Shown here: positions 19,345-27,789 of the stretch, in pieces
How the letters are laid out: the number at the start of each line of letters is the position of its first letter
Numbering within the stretch: position 1 is the first letter of the stretch
Assembly (NCBI RefSeq): GCF_003149475.2
Contig: NZ_QFWV02000004.1
Location: 107,633-171,632, forward strand
Source: Oceaniradius stylonematis
Lineage (GTDB): Bacteria; Pseudomonadota; Alphaproteobacteria; Rhizobiales; Rhizobiaceae
Length of the DNA: 64,000 bases
Direction of reading: 5' to 3'
The notes under the pieces: generated by a model
The model's input: only the letters and a program-made list of their open reading frames with translations
Databases searched by the model: none
Told to the model about the DNA's origin: nothing
Made by a program: the position numbers and the translations under genes

Positions 19345-19368
19345 AATTGTCCTCATTTGCGGACAATT
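19345..19368 (-). promoter_or_regulatory. Perfect dyad upstream of livG, probable operator
   Basis: AATTGTCC (19345-19352) and GGACAATT (19361-19368) form a perfect 8-bp inverted repeat with an 8-nt spacer. Read toward livG, its outer half supplies TTGTCC, which is followed after 18 bases by CACAAT (each matches four of six consensus bases), so the dyad would cover the -35 and spacer. It is therefore a likely repressor site for the livGFHM genes; the regulator is not in the window as far as I can tell. Confidence 0.5.
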
Positions 19369-19425
19369 CGCGCGCTTGTGCAATGGCTGAATGGGTGCGT
19401 CAAGCGGTTCCGGACACCGCGATCG

Positions 19426-20052
19426 TCAGCTTTCCGGACCGGTCCGGGCCGCCAGCGCCTCTTCGGCGGCGATCGCGCGCGCGTAGGCGGGCCGCGCCAG
19501 AACGCGCTCGAAATAGGCGGCGACCGGTTCGCTGCCGATCGGAAACTTGGCATACATCGCCCAGCGTCCGCAGTGGCCCAGGATCACGTCGACACAGGTG
19601 AAGCGGTCGCCCATCGCATAGTCGTTGTCGCCGAGGCGCCGGTGCAAGGTCTTGAGTTCACGCGCAAATTCCGCCGCGAGCCATGGGCCGACATCGAGCC
19701 TCATCTCCTTTGGAAGAAGCACGCGATGCTTGATCTTGGTCCACATCACGGCCTCGAACTCGGCCAGCGCGAAGAACAGCCAGCTTTCCATCTGCGCCCG
19801 TTCGCGCGCGTCGCGCGGCCCGAAACCGGCATCGCCATGCTTGTCGGCGAGATAGAGGCAGATCGCGGCGCTGTCGGTCAGGACGAAACCGTCGTCCACA
19901 AGCACAGGGCCCTTGTTGGACGGCGACAGGCCGACAAGGTCTCGCGTGCCGAGCCGGGCATGGACCAGTTCATAGGGCTCGCCGAGCTCTTCGAGCATCC
20001 AGGTCACCCGTGTCATGCGCGAGATCGGCGAACCGTGGACGCGGTAGCTCAT
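19426..20052 (-). CDS. Glutathione S-transferase family protein
   Basis: A 208-residue cytosolic GST-fold protein. The N-terminal thioredoxin-like domain shows the cis-proline segment NKGPVLVDDGFVLTDSAAICLYL (Pro in GPVLV, then the glutathione-binding D-S pair). The C-terminal helical domain contains YAMGDRFTCVDVILGHC, close to the usual N-capping FT.AD motif. The N-terminal GSPISRMTRV carries serines where tau/phi-like or beta GSTs have the activating residue. Its start overlaps the proC stop by four bases. Substrate unknown. Confidence 0.88.
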   Translation of the reverse strand: MSYRVHGSPISRMTRVTWMLEELGEPYELVHARLGTRDLVGLSPSNKGPVLVDDGFVLTDSAAICLYLADKHGDAGFGPRDARERAQMESWLFFALAEFEAVMWTKIKHRVLLPKEMRLDVGPWLAAEFARELKTLHRRLGDNDYAMGDRFTCVDVILGHCGRWAMYAKFPIGSEPVAAYFERVLARPAYARAIAAEEALAARTGPES

Positions 20053-20864
20053 CGGCCGAGCTCCACGGCGCGATCGCGCGCGGCTGTGACCGCCTCCCCG
20101 ATCAGCGCGGCCAGCCCGCCCGGACGCATCAGAACGTCGAGCGCGGCCGCCGTGGTGCCGTTGGGACTGGTGACCTGTTCGCGCAGCGTGCCCGGATCGT
20201 CGGCGCTTTCGCGCGCATAGGCGGCGGCGCCGAAGACCGTCTGCATCGCCAGCCGGCCGGCGATCTCGTCCGGCAGCCCGACGGCGCGGCCGGCCTCGCT
20301 GAGCGCCTCGATCAGGTGAAACACATAGGCCGGACCCGACCCCGAAACGGCGGTGACCGCATCCATCAGCGCCTCGTCAGCGATCTCGGTCACCTCGCCG
20401 CTCGCCGCCATCAATTGCCGCACGGCCGCCAGTTGCCGGTCGGTGACGGACGGGTTGGCGCACATCACCATCGCGCCGTGGCCGACCGCGGCGGGCGTGT
20501 TGGGCATGACGCGCACGACCGGCGCGCCGGGGGCGAGCGCATGTTCGAGCCGGTCGATCCGCACGCCGGCGGCGACCGAGACGAAAATGGTGTCGCGGCC
20601 GGGCTGGGCGTAGCGGCCGTAATCGGCAAGCACGTCGCCGATCACCTGCGGCTTGACCGCGACGATGACGATGGCCGGCGCAAGCGCGGCGGGCAGCGAG
20701 GCGGCGGTGGAATGCACATTGACGCCCTGGTCCTCGGCGCGCAGCCGCAGCGTGTCGAGCGGTTCCACCACATGGACATTGCCCGGCGGCAGCGTTCCGG
20801 TCCCGATCCAGCCGCGCAGCATGGCAAAGCCCATATTGCCGCATCCGACCAGAACGACGCTCAT
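20049..20864 (-). CDS. proC: Pyrroline-5-carboxylate reductase
   Basis: A 271-residue enzyme that catalyses the last step of proline synthesis, reducing pyrroline-5-carboxylate with NAD(P)H. The N-terminal Rossmann motif VVLVGCGNMGFAMLRGW is intact, and the C-terminal signature region GSGPAYVFHLIEALSEAGRAVGLP with TSPNGTTAAAL matches the family. Start 20864 is chosen to place the Rossmann strand at the N-terminus; a longer frame adds sixteen unrelated residues. Coupled to the GST gene by a 4-bp overlap. Confidence 0.93.
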   Translation of the reverse strand: MSVVLVGCGNMGFAMLRGWIGTGTLPPGNVHVVEPLDTLRLRAEDQGVNVHSTAASLPAALAPAIVIVAVKPQVIGDVLADYGRYAQPGRDTIFVSVAAGVRIDRLEHALAPGAPVVRVMPNTPAAVGHGAMVMCANPSVTDRQLAAVRQLMAASGEVTEIADEALMDAVTAVSGSGPAYVFHLIEALSEAGRAVGLPDEIAGRLAMQTVFGAAAYARESADDPGTLREQVTSPNGTTAAALDVLMRPGGLAALIGEAVTAARDRAVELGR

Positions 20865-20966
20865 GTCCCTTGCAAGCACCCGGCATTCTCCCCTGTCGGT
20901 TCCGGCGCGCAAACCTGCAATGGCCCGCCGCCCATGGCAAGCCTTCAGAGCGGGATCGGGGCCCGA

Positions 20967-22289
20967 TCAGGCGCGCAGCGGCAGCCGGGCGCTCAGGCGC
21001 AGGCCGGCCAGCGCGATCACCATGGTCAGCCAGATCGGATCGGCGCGGCGGAAGAAGAAGCTTTCGAGCGCGGAGACCAGAACGGCGAAGACGATGATCA
21101 TGAAGAACAGGTCGGCCAGCGCACCGTCGCGCGACTGTGCTCCGGCGCGCACATAGTCCGCCGCCGGTGCCAGAACGGTGAGCCAGACGGTGAGGAGCAG
21201 ACCCGGCACACCGAGAAACAGCAGGATGTCGATGAAACCGTTGTGGCCGTGGACGATGCCGCGCGGGTCCCATGACCGGTCGAAGGGCTGTTCCGTCGAT
21301 CGCAGAAAATCGTTGCCCCAGAAACCGTCCAGGCCGAACCCGGTCCAGGGCCTGGCGAAAAGATAGTCGCCGGCGAAATCCCAGATCGCGGTGCGGCCGG
21401 TGAAGGTCGTTGTCTCGTGAAAGCTGCGCAGGACCGCGTCGAAGGCCGGAACGAACACCGAGCCCACGGTCAGCGCATGAGCGGCAGCGATAGACGCGAT
21501 CGCCGCGATGGCGCCGATCAAGCGCAGGCCGAAAAGCCCGGGCAACAGGACCAGCGCCATGGTGACCGGCGCCACCGCCAGCGCGGTCTTGGAGCCGGCA
21601 TTGTAGGCAAAGAAGAAGGCAAGCACCGCGATCAGGCCGCCCGACAGCCATTGCCGGCGGCGCATCAGGAAGATGCCGCCGAAGCCGACCATGACCATGA
21701 CCGGACCGGCGATGTTCTTGTGGGTGAAGACGCCGCGCCAGAGCCCGGCATGCTGGGCCTCGAGGTCGGCCGCCTGATGCATGGCGGCGCCCGGATCGAG
21801 CACGAGACCGGCGTAGCAAAGGGCAAGAAGCGCGAGCGAGACGGTCTTGAGCACGGTTTCGAAATCGCCGCGCGTTGCCGGCAGCAGCGGCAGGGCCGAG
21901 GCCATGCCGAGCGCGATCAGCGTAAAGGCGACCGAGCGCCATGCGCCCGCCACGTCCGTGGTGAAGGCGGATGCAGCGACGATGGCGGCCATGATCAGCC
22001 AGGGCACCGAGACAAAGCGCGCCAGAACGCGCCGGTCGACGAATGACAGGATGGCCGCCAGCGTCAGCGCGGCCATCGCCGAATAGCCGAGCTGGTTGAT
22101 CAGCCGTCCCTGGTCGAAAAGGCTCGCTTCGTTGCGTCCGAACAGTCTGCCGGCGGCGAACGGGTCGAGCGAGATCCAGATCAGCGCGAGGACGGCCGTC
22201 GCCAGGACAAGCCGCAGCGCGCCCGCGGTGACGCGGACGGGGCCGTGAAGGCCGTCAGTCCGTGGGGTTGCGATACTGCTCATTGGCAT
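20967..22289 (-). CDS. O-antigen ligase / Wzy-type polymerase-like membrane protein
   Basis: A 440-residue inner-membrane protein with about eleven helices and the Wzy_C (O-antigen ligase) domain. The large periplasmic loop contains RTAIWDFAGDYLFARPWTGFGLDGFW and, after it, HGHNGFIDILLFLGVPGL, the conserved H-x-HN motif of WaaL/Wzy proteins. It either polymerises repeat units or ligates polysaccharide to a carrier. It overlaps the 3' end of the GT2 gene by about 35 bp, so both are in one message. Start could also be 22283. Confidence 0.85.
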   Translation of the reverse strand: MPMSSIATPRTDGLHGPVRVTAGALRLVLATAVLALIWISLDPFAAGRLFGRNEASLFDQGRLINQLGYSAMAALTLAAILSFVDRRVLARFVSVPWLIMAAIVAASAFTTDVAGAWRSVAFTLIALGMASALPLLPATRGDFETVLKTVSLALLALCYAGLVLDPGAAMHQAADLEAQHAGLWRGVFTHKNIAGPVMVMVGFGGIFLMRRRQWLSGGLIAVLAFFFAYNAGSKTALAVAPVTMALVLLPGLFGLRLIGAIAAIASIAAAHALTVGSVFVPAFDAVLRSFHETTTFTGRTAIWDFAGDYLFARPWTGFGLDGFWGNDFLRSTEQPFDRSWDPRGIVHGHNGFIDILLFLGVPGLLLTVWLTVLAPAADYVRAGAQSRDGALADLFFMIIVFAVLVSALESFFFRRADPIWLTMVIALAGLRLSARLPLRA

Positions 22290-23247
22290 GGCCGAACTCG
22301 GATTGTATCCGGCCCAGCGCGATGTGCACCGGATAGAGCGCGTTGAGCACCGACCGGTTGCGCGCATAGCTCAGCGCGGCGCGCAGCGGCGACGCGCCGG
22401 CCAGCGCCAGGCTGTGGGCGATCGTCTTCGACCAGCCCAGCGGCTTGGACGCGTTCCGGCGATGGGCGATGCGTGCAGACAGCTGGCCGTTGCGCAGCGA
22501 TCGCTTCTGGATCCAGTCCCATGTGACGCGGCTTTCGGGGATGGTCTCGTAGACCGGCGCTTCCTGGCACCAGCCGGTCTGGAAACCGGCGTCGCGCGCG
22601 CGGCGCAGAAAGTCCGCGTCGCCGCCGCCGGTGAAGTTGAACTGCAGGTCCATGAAGGGCTGGGGCTGGGTCCGCAGCACGTCGTTGCGGATCAGGAGAT
22701 TGCCCGAGGAGAAGATGATCTTGACCGGGCCGGTCTCGCCATAGTGCGGCGTGAAGACCGGATGGGTCTTCCACTTCTCCTCCGGATTGCCCTCGAAGAC
22801 CGGCCATTGCGGGCCGCCGACCAGCGCGCAATCATACCGTTCGGATGTGGCGCACAGATTTTCGATCCAGTGCGGATCGGCGATCTCGTCATCGTCGATC
22901 ACGCAGACATATTTGAGGTTGGGAAACTGTGTGAAGGCGGTGAACCAGCCGGCATTGTAGGCATGGCAATTGCCGCGGTCGTGGGCGACGATCAAGAGCC
23001 CCTGATAGGTGCCGTCCTCGAATTTCGGCGCCGCGACCGTCGCGCCCTCGCGCTTTTCGGCCTCGTTTTCCATGACGACGACCGCAAAGCGCCGTCCGGT
23101 CTCCTGCGCGGCGATGCTGTCGAGCGTGCGGATCAGATGTTCGGGGCGCCGGAAGGTCGGTATGGTGACCGCCACTTCGACGGCGTCCATGTCGAGGCCG
23201 GGGGAACGGGCGACATGCGAGATGTTGTTGGTAAGACTCTGGTTCAT
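22255..23247 (-). CDS. Family 2 glycosyltransferase
   Basis: A 330-residue cytoplasmic GT-A glycosyltransferase. The N-terminal strand EVAVTIPTFRRPEHLIRTLDSI and the metal-binding CVIDDDEIADPHW (extended DxD) are typical of family 2. The later segment FNFTGGGDADFLRRARDAG supplies the acceptor-site ED-like acidic residues. The start at 23247 is preferred because AAAGGAG lies upstream; the frame is open to 23292. It belongs to the polysaccharide block and reads away from the group 1 glycosyltransferase gene. Confidence 0.88.
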   Translation of the reverse strand: MNQSLTNNISHVARSPGLDMDAVEVAVTIPTFRRPEHLIRTLDSIAAQETGRRFAVVVMENEAEKREGATVAAPKFEDGTYQGLLIVAHDRGNCHAYNAGWFTAFTQFPNLKYVCVIDDDEIADPHWIENLCATSERYDCALVGGPQWPVFEGNPEEKWKTHPVFTPHYGETGPVKIIFSSGNLLIRNDVLRTQPQPFMDLQFNFTGGGDADFLRRARDAGFQTGWCQEAPVYETIPESRVTWDWIQKRSLRNGQLSARIAHRRNASKPLGWSKTIAHSLALAGASPLRAALSYARNRSVLNALYPVHIALGRIQSEFGHANEQYRNPTD

Positions 23248-23397
23248 CGACCCGTCTGCTCCTTTGACCGACCCGCCCGCTTTGCCCTGCATAGATCACG
23301 AAAGGCGTTAAGGATGGGTTTCATGGATGCTGCCGTTAAGGCCGCTTTCAGACCTGCGGACGCATAAGGGCCGTGTTTGCAACCGGGTCGGATTTCG

Positions 23398-24573
23398 ATG
23401 CACTTGGTATTCGCCTCTTCCCTTGTCCCGTGCGGCGCGCCCGAAAGCGGGTTCGAAATCGCCAACGCAGCCATCGTCGACGGCCTCGAGCGTGCCGGGG
23501 CGACGGTCAGCCACATCGGATTTCAATGGCCGGGCAGCAGTCTCAATGCGCCGGAACGGACCAGGAGCCTTGGCGAACTCGACGTCAAGACCGACAATGC
23601 CTCGACCCGCCAGAAACTGGCCTGGCTCGCCAGGGCGATGGCCGGCGGGCTGCCGTTCGCCTCGGCCAAGCTGCGCGTGCTTGGCGATGCGGCGTTTCGC
23701 GCCGCGCTGGACGAGATCGGGCCCTTTGACGCCGTCGTCATCAACGGCGTCGGCCTTGCCGGCGCTTTCGAAAAAGCGCTCACGGACCAGCCCTATCTTT
23801 ATGTCGCGCACAATGTCGAACACCAAAGCGCGGCCGAAGCCGCCCGGCAGGCCAGCAGCCCGGTCGAACGGTTCATGTATCGCCGCGAGGCACGTCATCT
23901 GCGTGCGCTGGAAGAACGGCTCGTCGCCGGCGCGCGCCATGTCTGGACGCTGACGCAGGAGGACCGCGCAACCTTCGGGCTCGAAGGGTCGGAGCGCGCT
24001 TCGGTGCTGCCACTCGTCACGCCCCTTTCGGCGACGGCCATCCCCGCCGGCCAGCGGGTGCCCGCCTTCGATGCCGGCATGATCGGCACCTGGACATGGA
24101 CACCCAACCGGATCGGGCTTGAATGGTTCCTGCAGGAGGTGATGCCGCATCTGCCCGAGCAGGTGACGATCGCCATCGCCGGGGCGCTGCCGGCCGGGTT
24201 CCCACAACGCGACAAGCGCGTGACATTCCTTGGCCGGGTGGTCGATGCCAAGCAGTTCATACGCCAATGCCGGATCGTGACGCTGACCGCCCGCGCGGGC
24301 ACCGGCGTCCAGCTCAAGACGATCGAAGCGTTCGAGATGGGGCTGCCGGCCGTCGCGACGCCTTCCTCGCTGCGCGGCATCGCCGACGTGCCGGCGAATG
24401 TGCGCATCGCCGACACGGGGCGTGAATTCGGCAAGCTTCTGGCCGAGCAGATCGTCGGTCACCGCACCGGATCGGTGACCGATCTGGATGCGACCGCGTT
24501 CCGCGCCTCGCAGATCGCCGGCATGGACGCAGCAATCGCACAGGCTCTGAGCGCATTTCGGGCGGGCCATTAA
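23398..24573 (+). CDS. Group 1 glycosyltransferase (GT4-like)
   Basis: A 391-residue GT-B fold enzyme with two Rossmann-like halves. The first starts MHLVFASSLVPCGAPESGFE; the second holds TWTPNRIGLEWFLQEVMP, VTFLGRVVDAKQFIRQC and the nucleotide-sugar-binding GTGVQLKTIEAFEMGLPAVATPSSLRG, whose glutamate-containing loop is the group 1 signature. YVAHNVEHQS is a typical active-site strand in the first half. Divergent from the GT2 gene across a 150-bp gap that probably holds promoters for both arms of the polysaccharide locus. Confidence 0.87.
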   Translation: MHLVFASSLVPCGAPESGFEIANAAIVDGLERAGATVSHIGFQWPGSSLNAPERTRSLGELDVKTDNASTRQKLAWLARAMAGGLPFASAKLRVLGDAAFRAALDEIGPFDAVVINGVGLAGAFEKALTDQPYLYVAHNVEHQSAAEAARQASSPVERFMYRREARHLRALEERLVAGARHVWTLTQEDRATFGLEGSERASVLPLVTPLSATAIPAGQRVPAFDAGMIGTWTWTPNRIGLEWFLQEVMPHLPEQVTIAIAGALPAGFPQRDKRVTFLGRVVDAKQFIRQCRIVTLTARAGTGVQLKTIEAFEMGLPAVATPSSLRGIADVPANVRIADTGREFGKLLAEQIVGHRTGSVTDLDATAFRASQIAGMDAAIAQALSAFRAGH

Positions 24574-24639
24574 CGCAAACACAAGGCCGGAACGCTAGGA
24601 TTGCCGCATTGCCGATGATCAGACCATAGCAGACTGGCC

Positions 24640-25419
24640 ATGACCGACATTGCCGCGACCCATTTTGACGAGCCTGCCGGCCAGCGTGACATTTTGGGCG
24701 TTGCGGTGGCCGATCTCACCGAAAAAGGCGCGCTGGACATGGTCCATGCCGCCATCGATCGCAAGACCTATCGCCCGATCGCCTTCCTGAACGCCAACAA
24801 CGCCAATATCGGGGTCGATGACGCGGCGTTTCGCGCCGTCCTCTCGCGGTTCACCGTGCTGTCGGACGGCGTCGGCGTCGATGTCGCCGCCAAGATGCTT
24901 TATGGCACGGCGTTCCGCGCCAATCTCAACGGCACCGATTTCGTGCCTGCCCTGTTCCGTTCGGCCAGGCGGCCGATGAAGGTCGGGCTTTTCGGCGCAC
25001 GCCCCGGCGTCGCCGAACTGGCGGCCGGCCATTTCGGCACGGTCGATCCGCGGCACGATTACCGCGCGCTGGCCGATGGCTTCGTCGATGCGGCCGGCGA
25101 GGCCGCGCTTCTCGACACGCTGACGCAATGGAAGCCCGACATCCTTCTGGTCGCGCTCGGTGTGCCCCGGCAGGAAAAATGGATCGTCGAGCGGCTGACG
25201 CCGGATCATTGTACCGTTCCGATCGCCGTCGGCGCGCTGTTCGACCTGAGCACCGGCGAGGTGCCGCGTGCGCCGCTCTTGCTGCGGCGGGCGCGCAGCG
25301 AATGGGTCTACCGGCTGTGGCGGGAACCGCGCCGCCTCTGGCGCCGCTACATCGTCGGAAATCCGGTCTTTCTGGCCCGGGTTCTGCGCCAGCGGCTGAA
25401 GGGGAGCCACCAGCCATGA
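24640..25419 (+). CDS. WecG/TagA/CpsF-family glycosyltransferase
   Basis: A 259-residue member of GT family 26, which transfers N-acetylmannosamine-type or related sugars to a lipid-linked acceptor at the cytoplasmic face of the membrane. Family motifs are AFLNANNANI (with the catalytic N-A-N region), LSDGVGVDVAAKML (catalytic Asp), GARPGVAELA and LLVALGVPRQEKWI. The C-terminus is basic and hydrophobic, consistent with membrane association. It overlaps the next gene by four bases (ATGA). Confidence 0.92.
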   Translation: MTDIAATHFDEPAGQRDILGVAVADLTEKGALDMVHAAIDRKTYRPIAFLNANNANIGVDDAAFRAVLSRFTVLSDGVGVDVAAKMLYGTAFRANLNGTDFVPALFRSARRPMKVGLFGARPGVAELAAGHFGTVDPRHDYRALADGFVDAAGEAALLDTLTQWKPDILLVALGVPRQEKWIVERLTPDHCTVPIAVGALFDLSTGEVPRAPLLLRRARSEWVYRLWREPRRLWRRYIVGNPVFLARVLRQRLKGSHQP

Positions 25420-26306
25420 CCGCCAGGACGAACGCCATCGTCACGCCGTCCCATGCGCCTGACTTCGAGCGCTGCGCGATCCTGTGCGAGAGCATCGACC
25501 GTTATGTCACCGGCTATTCGATGCATTATCTTCTGGTCGACACGATCGACGCGCCGCTGTTCCGCAGGCTCGAAGGCCCGCGCCGGCGCATCATCACCGA
25601 GACCGAATTGCTGCCCTGGTGGCTCCGGCGCGTTCCAAGTCCCTTGTCGCCGGGCGGCCGGCGCGTCTGGATCGGCCCGCGCACGCTGCCGCTTGTCGGC
25701 TGGCACGTCCAGCAGATCAAGCGCATCGCCATAGCCGGGCTGATCGACGATGACGGCCTGCTCTATTGCGATTCCGACACCGCCTTCGTGCGCCCCTACG
25801 ATCTCGCCGACATGTGGGTCGGCGACGCGATGCGCTTTTACCGTCACGACCATGGCGCGCGGGAGGTCCGCGCGGGCGACCATATGGACTGGGTCGCCCA
25901 TGCCGCCGACGCGCTCGGCATCGAGAAGTCTCTCCGTCAGGACCATGACTATGTCGGCCAGTTCACCGCCTGGAAGCGCAGCACAATTCTGGGCATGTGC
26001 GCGCGGATGGAGCAGGTGCACGGCCGTCACTGGGTCGCGGTGATCGGCCGCAAGCGCAAATTCTCCGAATGCATGCTCTACGGCGCCTATGTCGATGGCG
26101 TTCTGGGCGGTGCGGGCCACCACGCGGTCGACCGGCTGACATGCGAAGTGCGCTGGTTCGACCCGGCACCGAGCGATGCCGAACTCGACGCCATGATCGC
26201 CGGCCTCAAGCCGGGCCAGGTCGGCATCGGCGTCCAGTCGTTCGTGGACATGGCGCCCGAGCGCTTCCGCGCCGCGGTGCTGGGCCGGCGGGCAGCAGCG
26301 GCCTGA
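25416..26306 (+). CDS. DUF6492-like protein, probable glycosyltransferase
   Basis: A 296-residue soluble protein that resembles the DUF6492 family of proteins found in polysaccharide clusters. It has a GT-A look: VTPSHAPDFERCAILCESI at the N-terminus, then DDDGLLYCDSDTAFVRPYD, with a DxD motif (DSD, near residue 115), preceded by a tract that handles the nucleotide sugar in related folds. The start overlaps the WecG stop (ATGA), so the two are translationally coupled. The family has no established activity; transferase function is inferred from fold and neighbours. Confidence 0.75.
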   Translation: MTARTNAIVTPSHAPDFERCAILCESIDRYVTGYSMHYLLVDTIDAPLFRRLEGPRRRIITETELLPWWLRRVPSPLSPGGRRVWIGPRTLPLVGWHVQQIKRIAIAGLIDDDGLLYCDSDTAFVRPYDLADMWVGDAMRFYRHDHGAREVRAGDHMDWVAHAADALGIEKSLRQDHDYVGQFTAWKRSTILGMCARMEQVHGRHWVAVIGRKRKFSECMLYGAYVDGVLGGAGHHAVDRLTCEVRWFDPAPSDAELDAMIAGLKPGQVGIGVQSFVDMAPERFRAAVLGRRAAAA

Positions 26307-26312
26307 CCGGCT

Positions 26313-27608
26313 TCAGACGCGGATGGCGGGCTGCGCCAGGGCGCGGTAGGTCACGGCGAACGACACCGCGTAGAGCGCGGCGAAAACCCCGTTGAGCCAG
26401 ACCAGCCATTGGCCGCCGGCCCAATCGTGCGACAGAAGCAGCACCATCAGGGCCGCCTTGAGCGTGCCGACCAGCGCATAGAGCACAAGGCGTGTCACCG
26501 TCTGGCCGCGCCCGTACAGAAGCTCGGCCTGATATTCGATCAGGTTGCGCAGCGCCGGTACGAACAGGACAGCGATGACGAGCGGCGCGGCCTGGGCGAC
26601 ATTGTCGCCCAATATGTCCGGCTTTACGGCGAAGACGGCGGCGATCGCCAGAAGGCCCAAGGTCGAGAGCAAGAAGATACCCGCTTCGAAAAGGGCACGC
26701 ATGGGCACGCTTTCGAGCAGTTGCGGGCGGCGCATCAGGCGCTGGGTGAGCAGCGTGGAAAAGGTGCGCACCGGCATCGCCGTCAGATCGACCAGCCGCA
26801 TCACGATCGCATAGAGCCCGGCGAGGGCCGGCCCGCCCAGGGCGAGGACGATCAGCTTGTCGAGTTCGTTCTGGAGATAGAACAGGATTTCCGCGCCGCT
26901 GACCGAAAGCGCGTCGCGGATGCGCCGCCCGAACAGGCGCAGCGGCAGGCGCAAACGCAGCCGGGGATAGAAGACGGCCACGGCAACCAGCGCCATCAGC
27001 GCCTGGGTGACGATGTAGATCTGCGCCCAGACCATCAGATCGGGCGCGGGCGACAGCGCCAGGGCAAGGGCTGCGGCGGCCTTGGCCGAAAAGCCGAACA
27101 CGATGACGATCGATGCGCGGCCGAACCGTTCCAGCCCCTTGTTGACGATGATCACCACTTCCAGCGTCCGCCAGAACAGCACTTCCGTGCCGACGATCAT
27201 CGCAAAGGCGGCCAGCGGCATCGCCCCGGCAAAAAGCGCCCCATGGACGCCGAGCCCGATCGCCGCGACCAGCGGCAATGACAGCAGCAACGCGGCGATG
27301 TAGCCGCCCGTATAGGCGCCGATCAGATGCGGCTTGACGGTCGCCACCCGGTAAAGCGGCGACACGAAGCCGAAGCCCGCCAGCCGCGACAGCACGATGC
27401 CGACCGACGAGGCGGTTGCGAACAGGCCGAACTCGGCGATCGTCAGCGTGTTGGCGACGAGATAGAAATAGAAAAGCTGGATGAAGACCCGCGCGCCGTC
27501 GCCGGAGAAGGCGCGCGCATATTTGCCCGCAAGCTGGGCTGCGGTCTCCGGTCCCCCATGCGCCATGACCGGGGGCGCGCTTTGTGCGATGGCCTGTTTC
27601 ACGGGCAC
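26313..27608 (-). CDS. Polysaccharide flippase (Wzx/MATE-like)
   Basis: A 431-residue polytopic membrane protein with about twelve helices, matching the polysaccharide-flippase fold (oligosaccharide flippase, MVF superfamily). The N-terminal half has FYFYLVANTLTIAEFGLFATASSVG, the usual Wzx helix 1-2 region, and the middle has LQNELDKLIVLALGGPALAGLYAI, a conserved mid-protein motif (Q-x-x-D-K). Predicted to flip lipid-linked repeat units. Convergent with the DUF6492 gene (six bases) and divergent from the Wzz-like gene. Confidence 0.88.
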   Translation of the reverse strand: MPVKQAIAQSAPPVMAHGGPETAAQLAGKYARAFSGDGARVFIQLFYFYLVANTLTIAEFGLFATASSVGIVLSRLAGFGFVSPLYRVATVKPHLIGAYTGGYIAALLLSLPLVAAIGLGVHGALFAGAMPLAAFAMIVGTEVLFWRTLEVVIIVNKGLERFGRASIVIVFGFSAKAAAALALALSPAPDLMVWAQIYIVTQALMALVAVAVFYPRLRLRLPLRLFGRRIRDALSVSGAEILFYLQNELDKLIVLALGGPALAGLYAIVMRLVDLTAMPVRTFSTLLTQRLMRRPQLLESVPMRALFEAGIFLLSTLGLLAIAAVFAVKPDILGDNVAQAAPLVIAVLFVPALRNLIEYQAELLYGRGQTVTRLVLYALVGTLKAALMVLLLSHDWAGGQWLVWLNGVFAALYAVSFAVTYRALAQPAIRV

Positions 27609-27789
27609 CAGCCTTGCAGAAAACCTTTAAGATCGGGTTGTGTGGCGGGGATCGGAACCCGACCGAACTGCCGTTGCGGAAAGCGGGCGCCGACCACGAA
27701 AATTAACCTTTTGTTTCCCATGGCTCTTTAGCCTGCGTTTACCAATTCGGCCGGAATGGGCTGGCCGAGTTTTTCGTCATGCGGGCACC

